Origin: Clostridia bacterium
Lineage (GTDB): Bacteria > Bacillota > Clostridia > Oscillospirales > CAG-272
DNA: 64,000 bases
Direction: 5' to 3'
Assembly: GCA_017482355.1 (NCBI GenBank)
Contig: JAFUNJ010000010.1
Coordinates: 62,001 to 126,000, forward strand
The notes beneath the pieces were generated by a model, which was not told the DNA's origin, searched no databases, and was given only the letters and a program-made list of their open reading frames with translations. The position numbers were made by a program, and so were the translations under genes. Numbering within the stretch: position 1 is the first letter of the stretch; every line of letters starts with the position of its first letter. This document shows, one piece after another, positions 1 through 7,397 of the stretch.

Positions 1-1
1 T

Positions 2-148
2 ACAGTTCCCGACGTAACCGAGCCGAATGATGACGGTAAGGGCGATGAGGGCGGTAACCAAACAGTTGTTTGGATAATCGTTATCGCAGCTGTTGTAGTT
101 GTTGCAGGCGTTGTAACAGCATTAATCATCAAAAAGAAAAAGGCATAA
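2..148 (+). CDS. C-terminal end of a membrane-anchored surface protein (partial)
   Basis: The reading frame enters from the left edge and stops at a TAA at 146-148. It encodes 48 residues: an acidic, Asp/Gly-rich stretch, about 22 hydrophobic residues (Val/Ile/Ala-rich, starting at VVWIIVIAAVVV) and a KKKKA tail. This is the usual C-terminal membrane anchor of an exported protein with a short positively charged cytoplasmic tail. No LPxTG motif is visible in the part seen. The function lies in the missing N-terminal part and cannot be read here. Confidence 0.75.
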   Translation, partial: TVPDVTEPNDDGKGDEGGNQTVVWIIVIAAVVVVAGVVTALIIKKKKA

Positions 149-150
149 AT

Positions 151-182
151 AAAAAAGTTCGCTCGAATGAGCGAACTTTTTT
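151..182. terminator. Bidirectional intrinsic terminator
   Basis: A 14-bp perfect stem (151-164 with 169-182) has a 4-base loop, with A-run and T-run arms on both sides. It lies between the convergent surface protein gene and mtnN and probably serves both. Confidence 0.85.
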
Positions 183-873
183 ATTCAAAGAATTTCATTA
201 TTACCTTGACAGACTGCTCCGATGCGAGCCTTGCGAAGGTCGGATAATCAAGCGTTGCACTGTCGTCGCCGCCGTCGGAGATCGCACGCATAACGCAGAC
301 GGGAACCTTGTTCACATAGCAGACCTGTGCTATTGCTCCGCCCTCCATTTCGCAGGCGATGGCGGAGAAGCTATCGACGATCGACCTCTTCTCGTCATCC
401 GACGCAATAAACTTGTCACCCGTTGCGATAACGCCGTTAATTACGTTTATTCCGCAGCTCTTCGCGGCGGCAGTTAAACGCGCGGTCGCTTCTTCGTCGG
501 TCGGGATATTGATTATGTTTATGCCCGAGATAAGCCCCTTTGGATCGCCGAGCGGCGAGGTGTCCATATCGTGCTGAACGAGAGAGGTCGCGACGGTTAC
601 GTCGCAGACCTTGAGCGATGAATGAAGTCCGCCAGCAACGCCGCTGTTGATTATAAGCGACGGGGAATAGCGAAGGATCATCGTCTGCGCACAGAGTGCG
701 GCAAACACCTTTCCGATTCCGCAGACCGCGACGACGCAGTCCTTACCGTTGATCTTGCCACGGTTGAAGGTAACTCCGCTTATCTCCTCCGAGGTAACCT
801 CGGTCATTCTCTCGATAATTCCGCACGCTTCATCGTTCATTGCGCAGATTATGCCTATAATATTATTCTTCAT
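181..873 (-). CDS. mtnN: 5'-methylthioadenosine/S-adenosylhomocysteine nucleosidase
   Basis: This 230-residue protein begins MKNNIIGIICAMNDE and has the family's GIGKVFAALCAQ, NSGVAGGL and CEMEGGAIAQVC motifs. The Glu of EMEG binds the ribose and the late Asp of AISDGG is the general acid. It cleaves adenine from SAH and MTA, giving S-ribosylhomocysteine for the LuxS protein encoded just upstream. The start at 873 is chosen because AAGGAG lies about 9 bases before it and the family starts here; an in-frame ATG at 921 would add 16 residues inside luxS. It overlaps the luxS stop by 11 bases, so translation is probably coupled. Confidence 0.93.
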   Translation of the reverse strand: MKNNIIGIICAMNDEACGIIERMTEVTSEEISGVTFNRGKINGKDCVVAVCGIGKVFAALCAQTMILRYSPSLIINSGVAGGLHSSLKVCDVTVATSLVQHDMDTSPLGDPKGLISGINIINIPTDEEATARLTAAAKSCGINVINGVIATGDKFIASDDEKRSIVDSFSAIACEMEGGAIAQVCYVNKVPVCVMRAISDGGDDSATLDYPTFARLASEQSVKVIMKFFE

Positions 874-1318
874 ACTTAAAATCGTTCTCCTTGCTTTCGA
901 GTGCGGTAAGGTATCTTTCACACTCCGCCTTTGCCGCGTCGAGCGACAGATTTTTGTAATTTCCGCATTCCTTGCGTTTTGCGCCTAACATTTCGCCGTC
1001 GTATTCTACCGTCATTTTAAGGCACTTTTTGACTGTTTCAAGCACCTTTTCAGGCGAAATATCACGAGTTAAAAGATAAAATCCCGTCTGACAGCCCATG
1101 GGCCCGAAGTAGATCACGCCGTCCTTTATCTCGGAATTGCGCAAAAACGTCGCCATCATATGCTCGACGGAGTGCATCGTCAGGTCGTCCATATAGTCGC
1201 CTGCGTTCGGAGTTCTCGTGCGCAGGTCGAAGGTAGTTATATCGCCGTCGATTCTGGAAATGTAGATTCCGGGGGTGATCTTGTCATGATCGACGGTAAA
1301 GCTTGTAATTTTGTTCAT
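863..1318 (-). CDS. luxS: S-ribosylhomocysteine lyase (AI-2 synthesis)
   Basis: The 151-residue protein carries the LuxS metal site HSVEH (HxxEH) near residue 48 and the catalytic Cys in GPMGCQTGFYL. It splits S-ribosylhomocysteine into homocysteine and DPD, the precursor of autoinducer 2. It is the first gene of a two-gene operon with mtnN; together they form the two-step Pfs/LuxS route of SAH detoxification. The length is slightly below the usual 155-160 residues but no key residue is missing. Confidence 0.95.
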   Translation of the reverse strand: MNKITSFTVDHDKITPGIYISRIDGDITTFDLRTRTPNAGDYMDDLTMHSVEHMMATFLRNSEIKDGVIYFGPMGCQTGFYLLTRDISPEKVLETVKKCLKMTVEYDGEMLGAKRKECGNYKNLSLDAAKAECERYLTALESKENDFKYEE

Positions 1319-1339
1319 AGTGTCTCCTATGTGTTTTGT

Positions 1340-1368
1340 ATTGTGCGCGTCTGCGTACTATTTGTTAA
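1340..1368 (-). promoter_or_regulatory. Putative sigma-A promoter of luxS-mtnN
   Basis: Read on the minus strand, TTAACA (1368-1363) is 17 bases from CACAAT (1345-1340), about 20 bases upstream of the luxS start. The -10 box matches four of six positions, so the call is moderate. Confidence 0.45.
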
Positions 1369-1389
1369 GAACGAAGATTTCGAAGTAGA

Positions 1390-1447
1390 CACCTCATCCG
1401 TCCGCGGCTTTGCCGCTTGCGCCATTCTCCCGCTGGAGAAGGTATGG
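1390..1447. repeat. Small palindromic interspersed repeat (copy 1)
   Basis: The stretch between recG and luxS holds two adjacent hairpins: GCGGC-TTT-GCCGC (1404-1416) and TTCTCC-CGCT-GGAGAA. The junction GCCATTCTCCCGC matches GCCATCCTCCCGC at 32612-32624 with one difference, where a second two-hairpin unit sits. It codes for nothing and looks like a REP/MITE-type element. Confidence 0.5.
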
Positions 1448-1448
1448 C

Positions 1449-3605
1449 TTACTGCATCGCCTTTTCGTCTGCCGACATCAGCTGTCGTGTAAGAAAAGCC
1501 GCGTAAAGATTTCCTTCATTTTCAAGGTTGGGATCGGCTGAAAGCACCGCTTCCGCCGCAGTCATCGCTTCCTTTAAGGTGAGCATATCGGCATTCACCA
1601 TTCCGCCGAAGCTTCCGCTTTGACGTGCATTTCCGTTCTTATTCGGGAAGTAGTCGCCGGGACCGCGGAATTTGAGGTCGTATTCTGCAATTTCGTAGCC
1701 GTCGTAGGTCGTTCTCATTACTTCAAGACGCTTTTTCGCGTTCTCGCCTGCGTTGTCTGAAACGAGCACGCAGTACGCCTTCCTCTCACCGCGTCCGACG
1801 CGTCCGCGAAGCTGATGAAGCTGGGACAGACCAAATCTGTCGGCGTTTTCGACTATCATAAGCGAGGCGTTCGGAACGTTTACTCCGACTTCGATTACCG
1901 TAGTTGAAACGAGAACGTCGGTCTTGCCTTCGGCAAAATCTTTCATTACAGCTTCCTTTTCCGAGCCCTTCATTCTTCCGTGAATGAGAGCGATATTGAG
2001 GTCGGGAAGCTCGTCACTCAGATATTCTCTGTGTTCCGTCGCATTCTTCATCTTCGGCTTGTTGAGGGCAAGCTCGGCTTCGCCGTCGGGCGAGAAGGAG
2101 AGCAGGTCGCCGCCATCGTCGTCCGTCTTGCTCTCAACCGCAGGACATACGATATAAACCTGACCGCCGCTTTTCACTTGCTTCTCGATGAACGCATTGA
2201 GCCGAGCGCGGTAGCTTTCGTCAACGACGAAGGTATCAACGCGCTGACGCCCCGGCGGAAGCTCGTCGAGGGTCGAGAGGGAAAGGTCTCCGTATAGAAT
2301 GAGCGCAAGGGTACGAGGGATCGGTGTTGCTGTCATTACGAGCATGTGAGGATCAAGCCCCGACAGGTTGTTTTTGCCCAAAGATGCACGCTGATTTACG
2401 CCGAATCGGTGCTGCTCGTCGGTTATTACTATTCCGAGGTCGGAAAAGACCGTATCGGAGGTTATCAGCGCGTGAGTACCTATAAGAAGATCGAGCGAGC
2501 CGTCTTTTATCTTTTCCTTCAGCTCTCGCTTCTGCTTTGCTCCCGTTGAGCCGAGAAGAAGCCCGACGGAAAAACCGAGCGATTCGAAGATCGGCGTCAA
2601 GCTTTCCGCGTGCTGCGAGGCAAGAATTTCCGTAGGTGCCATCAGCGCCGCTTGATAGCCGTTGATCAGTGACAGATATATCGCAGCCGCAGCTACTGCC
2701 GTCTTTCCGCTTCCAACGTCGCCGCTCAAAAGGCGCATCATAGGAAGTGCGGAATCCAGCATATCGGCAGATATTTCATTGACCGAACGGCTTTGCGCGT
2801 TTGTAAGCGGAAAGCCGAGCTTGTTAAGAAGAGGCGAGACGTTGCTATTTGACATTTTCGGCGGAGTGCCGCTGCGCTTTTTACAGTTCGTCAGCGACAT
2901 TCCGAGCGAGAACAGATATAACTCGCGAGAGGAGAAATATCTGTGCGCCGCTTCTATCTCGTCCATATTTCTCGGACGGTGTATAAATCTGTATGCTGCC
3001 GATGCGGTAGGAAGCATAAGACGGGAACGAAGCTCCTTCGGGATAACCTCGCAGGCGCCGTTTTCGGACAGCTTGATAAGCACCGACGTTATCGCTTCCT
3101 GAATGAAGCTCTGTGTAAGTCCCGATCCGACCGAATAAACGGGCGTAAAATCAGGAAGCTCGGTTTCGCTTATACAAAATTCGTGAATGGGGGCTGACAT
3201 TGTAAGCCGCTTTCCTACACGGTTTACCTTGCCCCAGAATCGGTGAGTTTCGCCGACGCGGAATGCGTTTTCAAGATAACGGCTGTTGAAATAGGTTATC
3301 TCGACAGTTCCGCTTTCATCAAAGGCGCGGAATTTGGTCAGCACCTTGCGGTTTTTGAGTGTAGCCGAACGCGGCTCTGTGCCGACGGTGAGCAGGTACG
3401 AGCAGTTTTCTCCGATGATCGCCTCGGAGAGCTTTCTTATATTACCGCGGTTTTGGTAGGCGCGTGGAAAATGGTCGAGCAGGTCGCCGACGGTGTAGAT
3501 TCCCATACGGGAAAATGCCTCGGCACGCTTTACGCCGACGCCTCGCAGAGACGATATTTCACTGTTCATAAGCTTTAAGAACGCTTCAATATTAAGTTCT
3601 GCCAT
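1449..3605 (-). CDS. recG: ATP-dependent DNA helicase RecG
   Basis: This is a 718-residue superfamily 2 helicase. The N-terminal wedge/OB region carries GVGVKRAEAFSRMGI and DLLDHFPRAYQNR. It is followed by Walker A GDVGSGKTAVA, the DEQHRFG box (DExH), MTATPIPRTLAL and the C-terminal QLRGRVGRG motif. RecG remodels stalled forks and branch-migrates Holliday junctions. The start at 3605 is chosen because AGGAGG lies 7 bases upstream; an alternative start at 3638 would place the ribosome binding site inside the gene. It appears monocistronic with its own promoter. Confidence 0.96.
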   Translation of the reverse strand: MAELNIEAFLKLMNSEISSLRGVGVKRAEAFSRMGIYTVGDLLDHFPRAYQNRGNIRKLSEAIIGENCSYLLTVGTEPRSATLKNRKVLTKFRAFDESGTVEITYFNSRYLENAFRVGETHRFWGKVNRVGKRLTMSAPIHEFCISETELPDFTPVYSVGSGLTQSFIQEAITSVLIKLSENGACEVIPKELRSRLMLPTASAAYRFIHRPRNMDEIEAAHRYFSSRELYLFSLGMSLTNCKKRSGTPPKMSNSNVSPLLNKLGFPLTNAQSRSVNEISADMLDSALPMMRLLSGDVGSGKTAVAAAAIYLSLINGYQAALMAPTEILASQHAESLTPIFESLGFSVGLLLGSTGAKQKRELKEKIKDGSLDLLIGTHALITSDTVFSDLGIVITDEQHRFGVNQRASLGKNNLSGLDPHMLVMTATPIPRTLALILYGDLSLSTLDELPPGRQRVDTFVVDESYRARLNAFIEKQVKSGGQVYIVCPAVESKTDDDGGDLLSFSPDGEAELALNKPKMKNATEHREYLSDELPDLNIALIHGRMKGSEKEAVMKDFAEGKTDVLVSTTVIEVGVNVPNASLMIVENADRFGLSQLHQLRGRVGRGERKAYCVLVSDNAGENAKKRLEVMRTTYDGYEIAEYDLKFRGPGDYFPNKNGNARQSGSFGGMVNADMLTLKEAMTAAEAVLSADPNLENEGNLYAAFLTRQLMSADEKAMQ

Positions 3606-3628
3606 TTCCGCACCTCCTTTATATGTGT

Positions 3629-3657
3629 ATTGTAACATAAAAACAGTGTTCTTGCAA
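3629..3657 (-). promoter_or_regulatory. Sigma-A promoter of recG
   Basis: On the minus strand TTGCAA (3657-3652) and TACAAT (3634-3629) are separated by 17 bases, just upstream of the AGGAGG site of recG. Confidence 0.65.
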
Positions 3658-3668
3658 GTTTTTTGGTC

Positions 3669-3697
3669 TTGATTAAGGGCAAAAAATATGATAGAAT
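3669..3697 (+). promoter_or_regulatory. Sigma-A promoter of yhbY
   Basis: TTGATT (3669-3674), a 17-base spacer and TAGAAT (3692-3697) lie 31 bases before the yhbY start codon, divergent from the recG promoter. Confidence 0.6.
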
Positions 3698-3727
3698 GTA
3701 ATTACCTAATCGAAAGGAATGAAAATA

Positions 3728-4003
3728 ATGACAGGAAAAGAAAGAGCGGCTCTTCGCGCACAGGCAAACTCCCTTCAGGCGATACAGCAGGTCGGACATA
3801 ACGGGATCGGCGAGGAGTTGATTAAAAATATAGATGCGGCGCTCACCGCGCGTGAGCTTATAAAGCTCCGCGTGCTTGAGACCTGCCCGCTGACAGCCAG
3901 AGAAGCGGCAAACGAGCTTGCAGAAAAGACAGGTGCAGAGGTTATTCAGGTAATCGGCTATCGTTTTGTCCTTTACCGCTACAATCCCGAGAAGCATAAG
4001 TGA
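3728..4003 (+). CDS. yhbY: YhbY/CRS1-type RNA-binding protein
   Basis: A 91-residue single CRM domain: MTGKERAALRAQANSL at the start, the GHNGIGEELIKNIDAAL region and the RELIKLRVLE...VIQVIGYRFVLYR core of the YhbY family. Family members bind pre-50S ribosomal particles. The ATG at 3728 is preferred over the one at 3719 because AAAGGA lies 10 bases upstream of it and overlaps the earlier ATG; MTGKER also matches the usual family N-terminus. A DUF1643 gene follows after 6 bases and is probably co-transcribed. Confidence 0.9.
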   Translation: MTGKERAALRAQANSLQAIQQVGHNGIGEELIKNIDAALTARELIKLRVLETCPLTAREAANELAEKTGAEVIQVIGYRFVLYRYNPEKHK

Positions 4004-4009
4004 TAAGAT

Positions 4010-4621
4010 ATGCATATACCGATTTGTGAAACCGAGAAGATAGAAATTCTTTCCTTTGACGATGCGCGTCAGCACCGTGAGGAAAGCGCGTCTTATGACC
4101 GCGAAAAATGGCTCTATATCCCCGATTTTTACTCGGAATACCGTTATATTCTCGGAACGGTAGGGAAGAAGCCACTTATTACTATCGGAATAAATCCGTC
4201 GACCGCCGCGCCCGACGATCTCGATAACACGCTCAAAAGCGTTGAACGCATCGCGCTCGGTAACGGATATGACAGCTTTATAATGTTTAACGTCTACGCG
4301 CAAAGAGCGACGAACCCCGATATGATGGACAAGACCTTCAACGAGCAGCTCCACCGCGAGAATATGAAGGCGTTCCGCTTCGTGCTCGAAAGAAGCGGCG
4401 AGAATCCGTCGGTCTGGGCGGCGTGGGGAACGATAGTCGAAAAGCGCGACTACCTAAAAGAGTGCCTGCGTGATATGACCGCCATCGGCAACGAGTTCGG
4501 CGCGAAATGGTTTATGACTGGCAAGCCGTCAGTAAAGGGACATCCGCATCATCCTCTGTATCTGAAAAAGGATTCGATCCTTGAGGACTTTGATATGAAA
4601 GGGTATCTTGAAAAGCTATAA
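4010..4621 (+). CDS. DUF1643 family protein
   Basis: The 203-residue protein has the hallmarks of DUF1643: an early YRYILGTVGKKPLITIGINPSTA core, then MFNVYAQRATNP, a central WAAWGTI and the C-terminal GHPHHPLYLKK. The function of the family is not established; a nucleotide- or nucleic-acid-related role has been suggested only by its conserved His and Asn residues. The gene lies directly behind yhbY and is followed by a strong terminator. Confidence is high for family membership only. Confidence 0.8.
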   Translation: MHIPICETEKIEILSFDDARQHREESASYDREKWLYIPDFYSEYRYILGTVGKKPLITIGINPSTAAPDDLDNTLKSVERIALGNGYDSFIMFNVYAQRATNPDMMDKTFNEQLHRENMKAFRFVLERSGENPSVWAAWGTIVEKRDYLKECLRDMTAIGNEFGAKWFMTGKPSVKGHPHHPLYLKKDSILEDFDMKGYLEKL

Positions 4622-4625
4622 AGAG

Positions 4626-4655
4626 AAAAGGCAGACGAAGGTCTGCCTTTTTTTA
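4626..4655 (+). terminator. Intrinsic terminator after the DUF1643 gene
   Basis: An 11-bp perfect stem (4626-4636 with 4641-4651) with a GAAG loop is followed by a T-run. The A-run on the other arm may let it also serve the converging gene. Confidence 0.85.
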
Positions 4656-4662
4656 ATTTTTA

Positions 4663-5568
4663 TCAGTCAAGCGTTATTAGCTCGGTTGCGCCGTTGATAG
4701 CGTCTTTGTTTACAGCTATGTAAAATGTCTTTCTTTGAACCATCTGAGGAGCCATCCCCTCAGAGTTTGACGTGCGAATTACTACGTAAATTTTGTTATC
4801 CGAAAGATAAACGTTATCAACGGATAATCCGTATCCTCCGTCGCTGCGAGTAATCTTCCTGGTTACGAGCAAAGCGTTAGTTTCAAAAAAATCTTCGCCG
4901 TATTTATCCTTTTCACTTTGGATTGCCTCAGGAGGTACTCCAATCTTATCGACTGCGGCAACAATCTCGACGTATGCATCGTAATCCGCTTTTGTTGCGA
5001 GTATACGGTCGACGCCGACAATTTCATTGTCGACCGAGCTTAGACTATAAGTTTTCAGAAACTCGAATTCAAGATTTGTCGGATTGTTTGCATGTAGAGA
5101 AATATCGGGCTTATACTTTATGCTTGAATCGGCGTAGGCGGTAGGGTTGCCGCTTCGAACGATGGATGCTTCCTTTGCAAGCTTGTTAAGTGCGTTGTGT
5201 ACGGCTTTTGTGTAGTCGTTTCTTTTGAATTTGAGAGTTACTGTAGAGTAACCGGCGTCAATTTCCGCCTTGGGATACTTCTTCTTTAAATCATATTTTT
5301 TTACAAAGTTTTGGGGAGTTGTGTATGGTTCGTTGCCCCAATGGAACGCGAAGAGATATTTCACATAGCCCGCGCGATTATCAGCTTCGACAATATAACC
5401 GGGCTTTTTTTCTTTAAATGATGCGATCTCCTCGGCTCTCTTTTCTTCGAATTCGGCAATGATCGGCGCGACTTGATTCATGACAATGCCGAAGATCACA
5501 CCTGCGATGGTGGCAAGCACAACTATGCAGCTTATGACGATTAAAACGATCTTTTTTGATTTTTTCAT
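4663..5568 (-). CDS. Membrane-anchored extracellular protein of unknown function
   Basis: I do not recognise this family. The 301-residue protein starts with a lysine-rich stretch and one hydrophobic segment (about residues 6-30, KIVLIVISCIVV onward) with no lipobox, so it is likely an uncleaved N-terminal anchor. It is followed by a charged, helix-prone stalk (EFEEKRAEEIASFKEKK) and a mixed alpha/beta extracellular domain. AAGGAGG precedes the start. It is monocistronic with a consensus promoter upstream and terminator structures on both sides. Confidence 0.8.
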   Translation of the reverse strand: MKKSKKIVLIVISCIVVLATIAGVIFGIVMNQVAPIIAEFEEKRAEEIASFKEKKPGYIVEADNRAGYVKYLFAFHWGNEPYTTPQNFVKKYDLKKKYPKAEIDAGYSTVTLKFKRNDYTKAVHNALNKLAKEASIVRSGNPTAYADSSIKYKPDISLHANNPTNLEFEFLKTYSLSSVDNEIVGVDRILATKADYDAYVEIVAAVDKIGVPPEAIQSEKDKYGEDFFETNALLVTRKITRSDGGYGLSVDNVYLSDNKIYVVIRTSNSEGMAPQMVQRKTFYIAVNKDAINGATELITLD

Positions 5569-5613
5569 AGTGACCTCCTTATCGACAAATTATTAAGAAT
5601 CTTGCACAAATTT

Positions 5614-5642
5614 ATTGTAGCATAAATTGGTTTTATTGTCAA
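5614..5642 (-). promoter_or_regulatory. Sigma-A promoter of the anchored protein gene
   Basis: On the minus strand, TTGACA (5642-5637) and TACAAT (5619-5614) are spaced by 17 bases. Confidence 0.7.
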
Positions 5643-5694
5643 TAATTCCGCATTAACTATATGTTAATTATGTGTTACACTGAATTGAAGAACA

Positions 5695-5724
5695 GAAAAA
5701 GCACTTCGTACGAAGTGCTTTTTC
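5695..5724. terminator. Perfect 30-bp palindrome, terminator of the pyrophosphatase-like gene
   Basis: Positions 5695-5724 form a perfect palindrome with G-A5 and T5-C ends. It begins right after the stop of the minus-strand gene at 5726, as expected for an intrinsic terminator. Confidence 0.75.
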
Positions 5725-5725
5725 A

Positions 5726-6055
5726 CTATTGAAACATTATGATCTTTGACTTAAAATATCGCTCTTGAAAATCGGTCAGCTTTGCTATTTCTTCTTTGGT
5801 GAACATCGCGTTTTCGGGAGCTACGACCCATTTTTGCTCTACGTCGTCCTCGCGCTCAATTACCGCGATTACCCTTCCCGTGAATTCTGAAACGGGCTTG
5901 TCTATTCCTGTAACGTATGCGTCCTCTTCTTCGCCGTCAGGCGCGAGAGTTCCCTCTATGTATCCGTAGTTTATCGGGTAATACAGAGTCGGAAGTTCGG
6001 GGTGATAGCTTCCGAGAGGGCGATCGATGATTACTGTGACGGTTTGTCCTAACAT
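5726..6055 (-). CDS. Short inorganic pyrophosphatase-like protein
   Basis: The 109-residue protein contains a family I pyrophosphatase signature: YPINYGYIEGTLAPDGEEED resembles the YPxNYGYxPxTxxxDGDPxD region of Ppa, including the two metal-binding Asp positions. Classical enzymes have about 170 residues and an upstream KxE(x7)KYE segment that is absent here. It is therefore a compact family member that may or may not hydrolyse pyrophosphate. The start codon is ATG at 6055; the region upstream contains GGACTCC-type sequence but no strong ribosome binding site. Confidence 0.7.
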   Translation of the reverse strand: MLGQTVTVIIDRPLGSYHPELPTLYYPINYGYIEGTLAPDGEEEDAYVTGIDKPVSEFTGRVIAVIEREDDVEQKWVVAPENAMFTKEEIAKLTDFQERYFKSKIIMFQ

Positions 6056-6099
6056 TTTGGGGAGTCCTTTAGGATGTTTATTTGTCCTGTAAATTCTTA

Positions 6100-6453
6100 T
6101 TATAATAATTTTGATTTCAAAGTTTTAATTGAGCTGATTAACAATATTTTGACTTTTATCAATTTGTTATGCGTTTTCTCGAAAACAGATTCATCAATAA
6201 GCTTTGCGTTTTTAAATATATTGAGCCAATTTTCGGTTTCATTAGCTTCTTTGAGTGCAATTTCAAATTTTGAGATCATATCTGCTCTGCTTTGTGGGTG
6301 ATTTCCCTCGGCGATGTTAGCGGAAATACTCGTGCCGCTCCTTTTTGTTTGATCTGCAAAGCTGTGTTCACCTTTGGCTTTCAAAACGAGACTGAGTTCA
6401 ATAATATCTATCGCAAATTCTTGTGATAATTGAAGTAGCTTGTTTTCTTTCAT
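6100..6453 (-). CDS. Four-helix-bundle protein of the S23/IVP family
   Basis: The 117-residue all-alpha protein matches the family of proteins encoded in 23S rRNA intervening sequences and many chromosomal homologues. Diagnostic pieces are DQTKRSGTSISANIAEG, a central FEIALKEANETENWL and a C-terminal helix ending in lysines. DGR accessory protein Avd has the same fold, but no reverse transcriptase is present here. The start at 6453 has AAAGGCAG 13 bases upstream. A block of palindromic repeats lies immediately upstream (6541-6700). The role is unknown; nucleic-acid binding is an inference from the family. Confidence 0.85.
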   Translation of the reverse strand: MKENKLLQLSQEFAIDIIELSLVLKAKGEHSFADQTKRSGTSISANIAEGNHPQSRADMISKFEIALKEANETENWLNIFKNAKLIDESVFEKTHNKLIKVKILLISSIKTLKSKLL

Positions 6454-6540
6454 TGATATGTAAAACTGCCTTTCAAAAATGAATTTTGAGAGTAACAAAC
6501 ACAAATACATGATATCATAAATTTATGAAATTTTCAATAT

Positions 6541-6700
6541 AAAATTCGAGCGAAGCGAGTTATAATGCGCCGTAGGCGCTATAATGTGAGCGACAGCGAG
6601 CTATAATTCAAATTCGCATTAGAGTAGGTTAGGTGTTCGCTTCGCGAAATGATAACTCGCTACGCTCGAATTATAGTCAAATTCTTGCGAATTTGACATA
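6541..6700. repeat. Block of short palindromes separated by TATAAT
   Basis: Three successive units each consist of a small GC-rich palindrome followed by TATAAT: GAGCGAAGCGAG, GCGCCGTAGGCGC and GAGCGACAGCGAG (6548-6607). An inverted copy of the first unit follows at 6651-6675 with one mismatch, then the hairpin GTCAAATTC-TTGC-GAATTTGAC (6676-6697). No coding potential was seen. The block fills the space between the S23-like gene and the tRNA-Arg terminator. Confidence 0.65.
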
Positions 6701-6731
6701 AAAAAGAACGAAGCGATGCTTCGTTCTTTTT
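6701..6731 (-). terminator. Terminator of tRNA-Arg
   Basis: A 14-bp stem (6701-6714 with 6718-6731) with a three-base loop lies directly downstream of the tRNA on the minus strand, with a T-run on the exit side. Confidence 0.85.
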
Positions 6732-6733
6732 TT

Positions 6734-6809
6734 GGCCCGCTCTGCAGGATTCGAACCTGTGACCCTCAGAATCGGAATCTGATACTCTATCCAGCTGAGC
6801 TAAGAGCGG
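6734..6809 (-). tRNA. tRNA-Arg(CCG)
   Basis: On the minus strand the cloverleaf folds completely. The acceptor stem is CCGCTCT/AGAGCGG with discriminator G and an encoded CCA. The D-arm is GCTC...GAGT, the T-loop contains GGTTCGAATCC, and the anticodon loop is TTCCGAT with anticodon CCG, reading Arg codon CGG. It is a single gene, 76 bases long with CCA. Confidence 0.95.
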
Positions 6810-6833
6810 TTACTACTATTATCAACGCCCATA

Positions 6834-6862
6834 ATTATATCACATCTTTGCGTCAAAGTAAA
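6834..6862 (-). promoter_or_regulatory. Promoter of tRNA-Arg
   Basis: On the minus strand, TTTACT (6862-6857), 17 bases, and TATAAT (6839-6834) preceded by an extended -10 TG. Confidence 0.6.
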
Positions 6863-6889
6863 GAATATTTTATTTTTTTATAAAAAACC

Positions 6890-6918
6890 TTTTCAAATAT
6901 CGCGATATATGTTATAAT
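6890..6918 (+). promoter_or_regulatory. Promoter of tsaE-tsaB-rpiB
   Basis: TTTTCA (6890-6895), a 17-base spacer and TATAAT (6913-6918) with an extended -10 TG (TGTTATAAT) lie just upstream of the AAGGAGG site of tsaE. Confidence 0.65.
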
Positions 6919-6950
6919 ATAAGGTAATTATTGACAAGGAGGATGCGGTA

Positions 6951-7397
6951 TTGACATCTTTACCCATAACTGTCGTCACCGCATCGGTGATTGAAACGGA
7001 AAACGTCGGACGAGAGCTCGGGCAGTATTTGCTAAACAACGGCATGACTGACGCGTTTATTGCCATGTACGGCGATCTCGGGGCAGGGAAAACCGCCTTT
7101 GTACGCGGACTTTGCGACGTTATTACCCCCGGTGCGCACGTTTGCTCACCGACCTACACCATTGTCAACGAATACTACGGAGGCGGCAGAACTCTCTGCC
7201 ACTGCGATATGTACCGAATCGAAAGCGACGACGACCTTTATTCGATCGGCTTTTACGATTACGAAAACTGCGTGATAGCCGCTGAGTGGTGCGAAAAGAT
7301 ACCCTTTGCGCTTCCCGAAAAATACATTAAGCTGACTATAAAAAAGCTCGACGGAGATAATCGCGAGATAACTGCGGAGGAGGTAGAAAATATATGA
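6951..7397 (+). CDS. tsaE: tRNA threonylcarbamoyladenosine biosynthesis ATPase TsaE
   Basis: This 148-residue P-loop protein has the TsaE set: Walker A GDLGAGKTAFVRGL, the SPTYTIVNEY switch, HCDMYRI and AAEWCEKI. It drives the TsaB-TsaD complex that makes t6A37 on ANN-decoding tRNAs. The start codon is TTG at 6951 with AAGGAGG 7 bases upstream; no in-frame ATG exists near it. It overlaps tsaB by 4 bases (ATGA), so translation is coupled. TsaD is not in the window. Confidence 0.95.
   Translation: MTSLPITVVTASVIETENVGRELGQYLLNNGMTDAFIAMYGDLGAGKTAFVRGLCDVITPGAHVCSPTYTIVNEYYGGGRTLCHCDMYRIESDDDLYSIGFYDYENCVIAAEWCEKIPFALPEKYIKLTIKKLDGDNREITAEEVENI

Noticed and set aside
6100..6453. Diversity-generating retroelement (Avd-like protein)
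   Set aside because: The fold is shared, but there is no reverse transcriptase, template repeat or variable repeat nearby.
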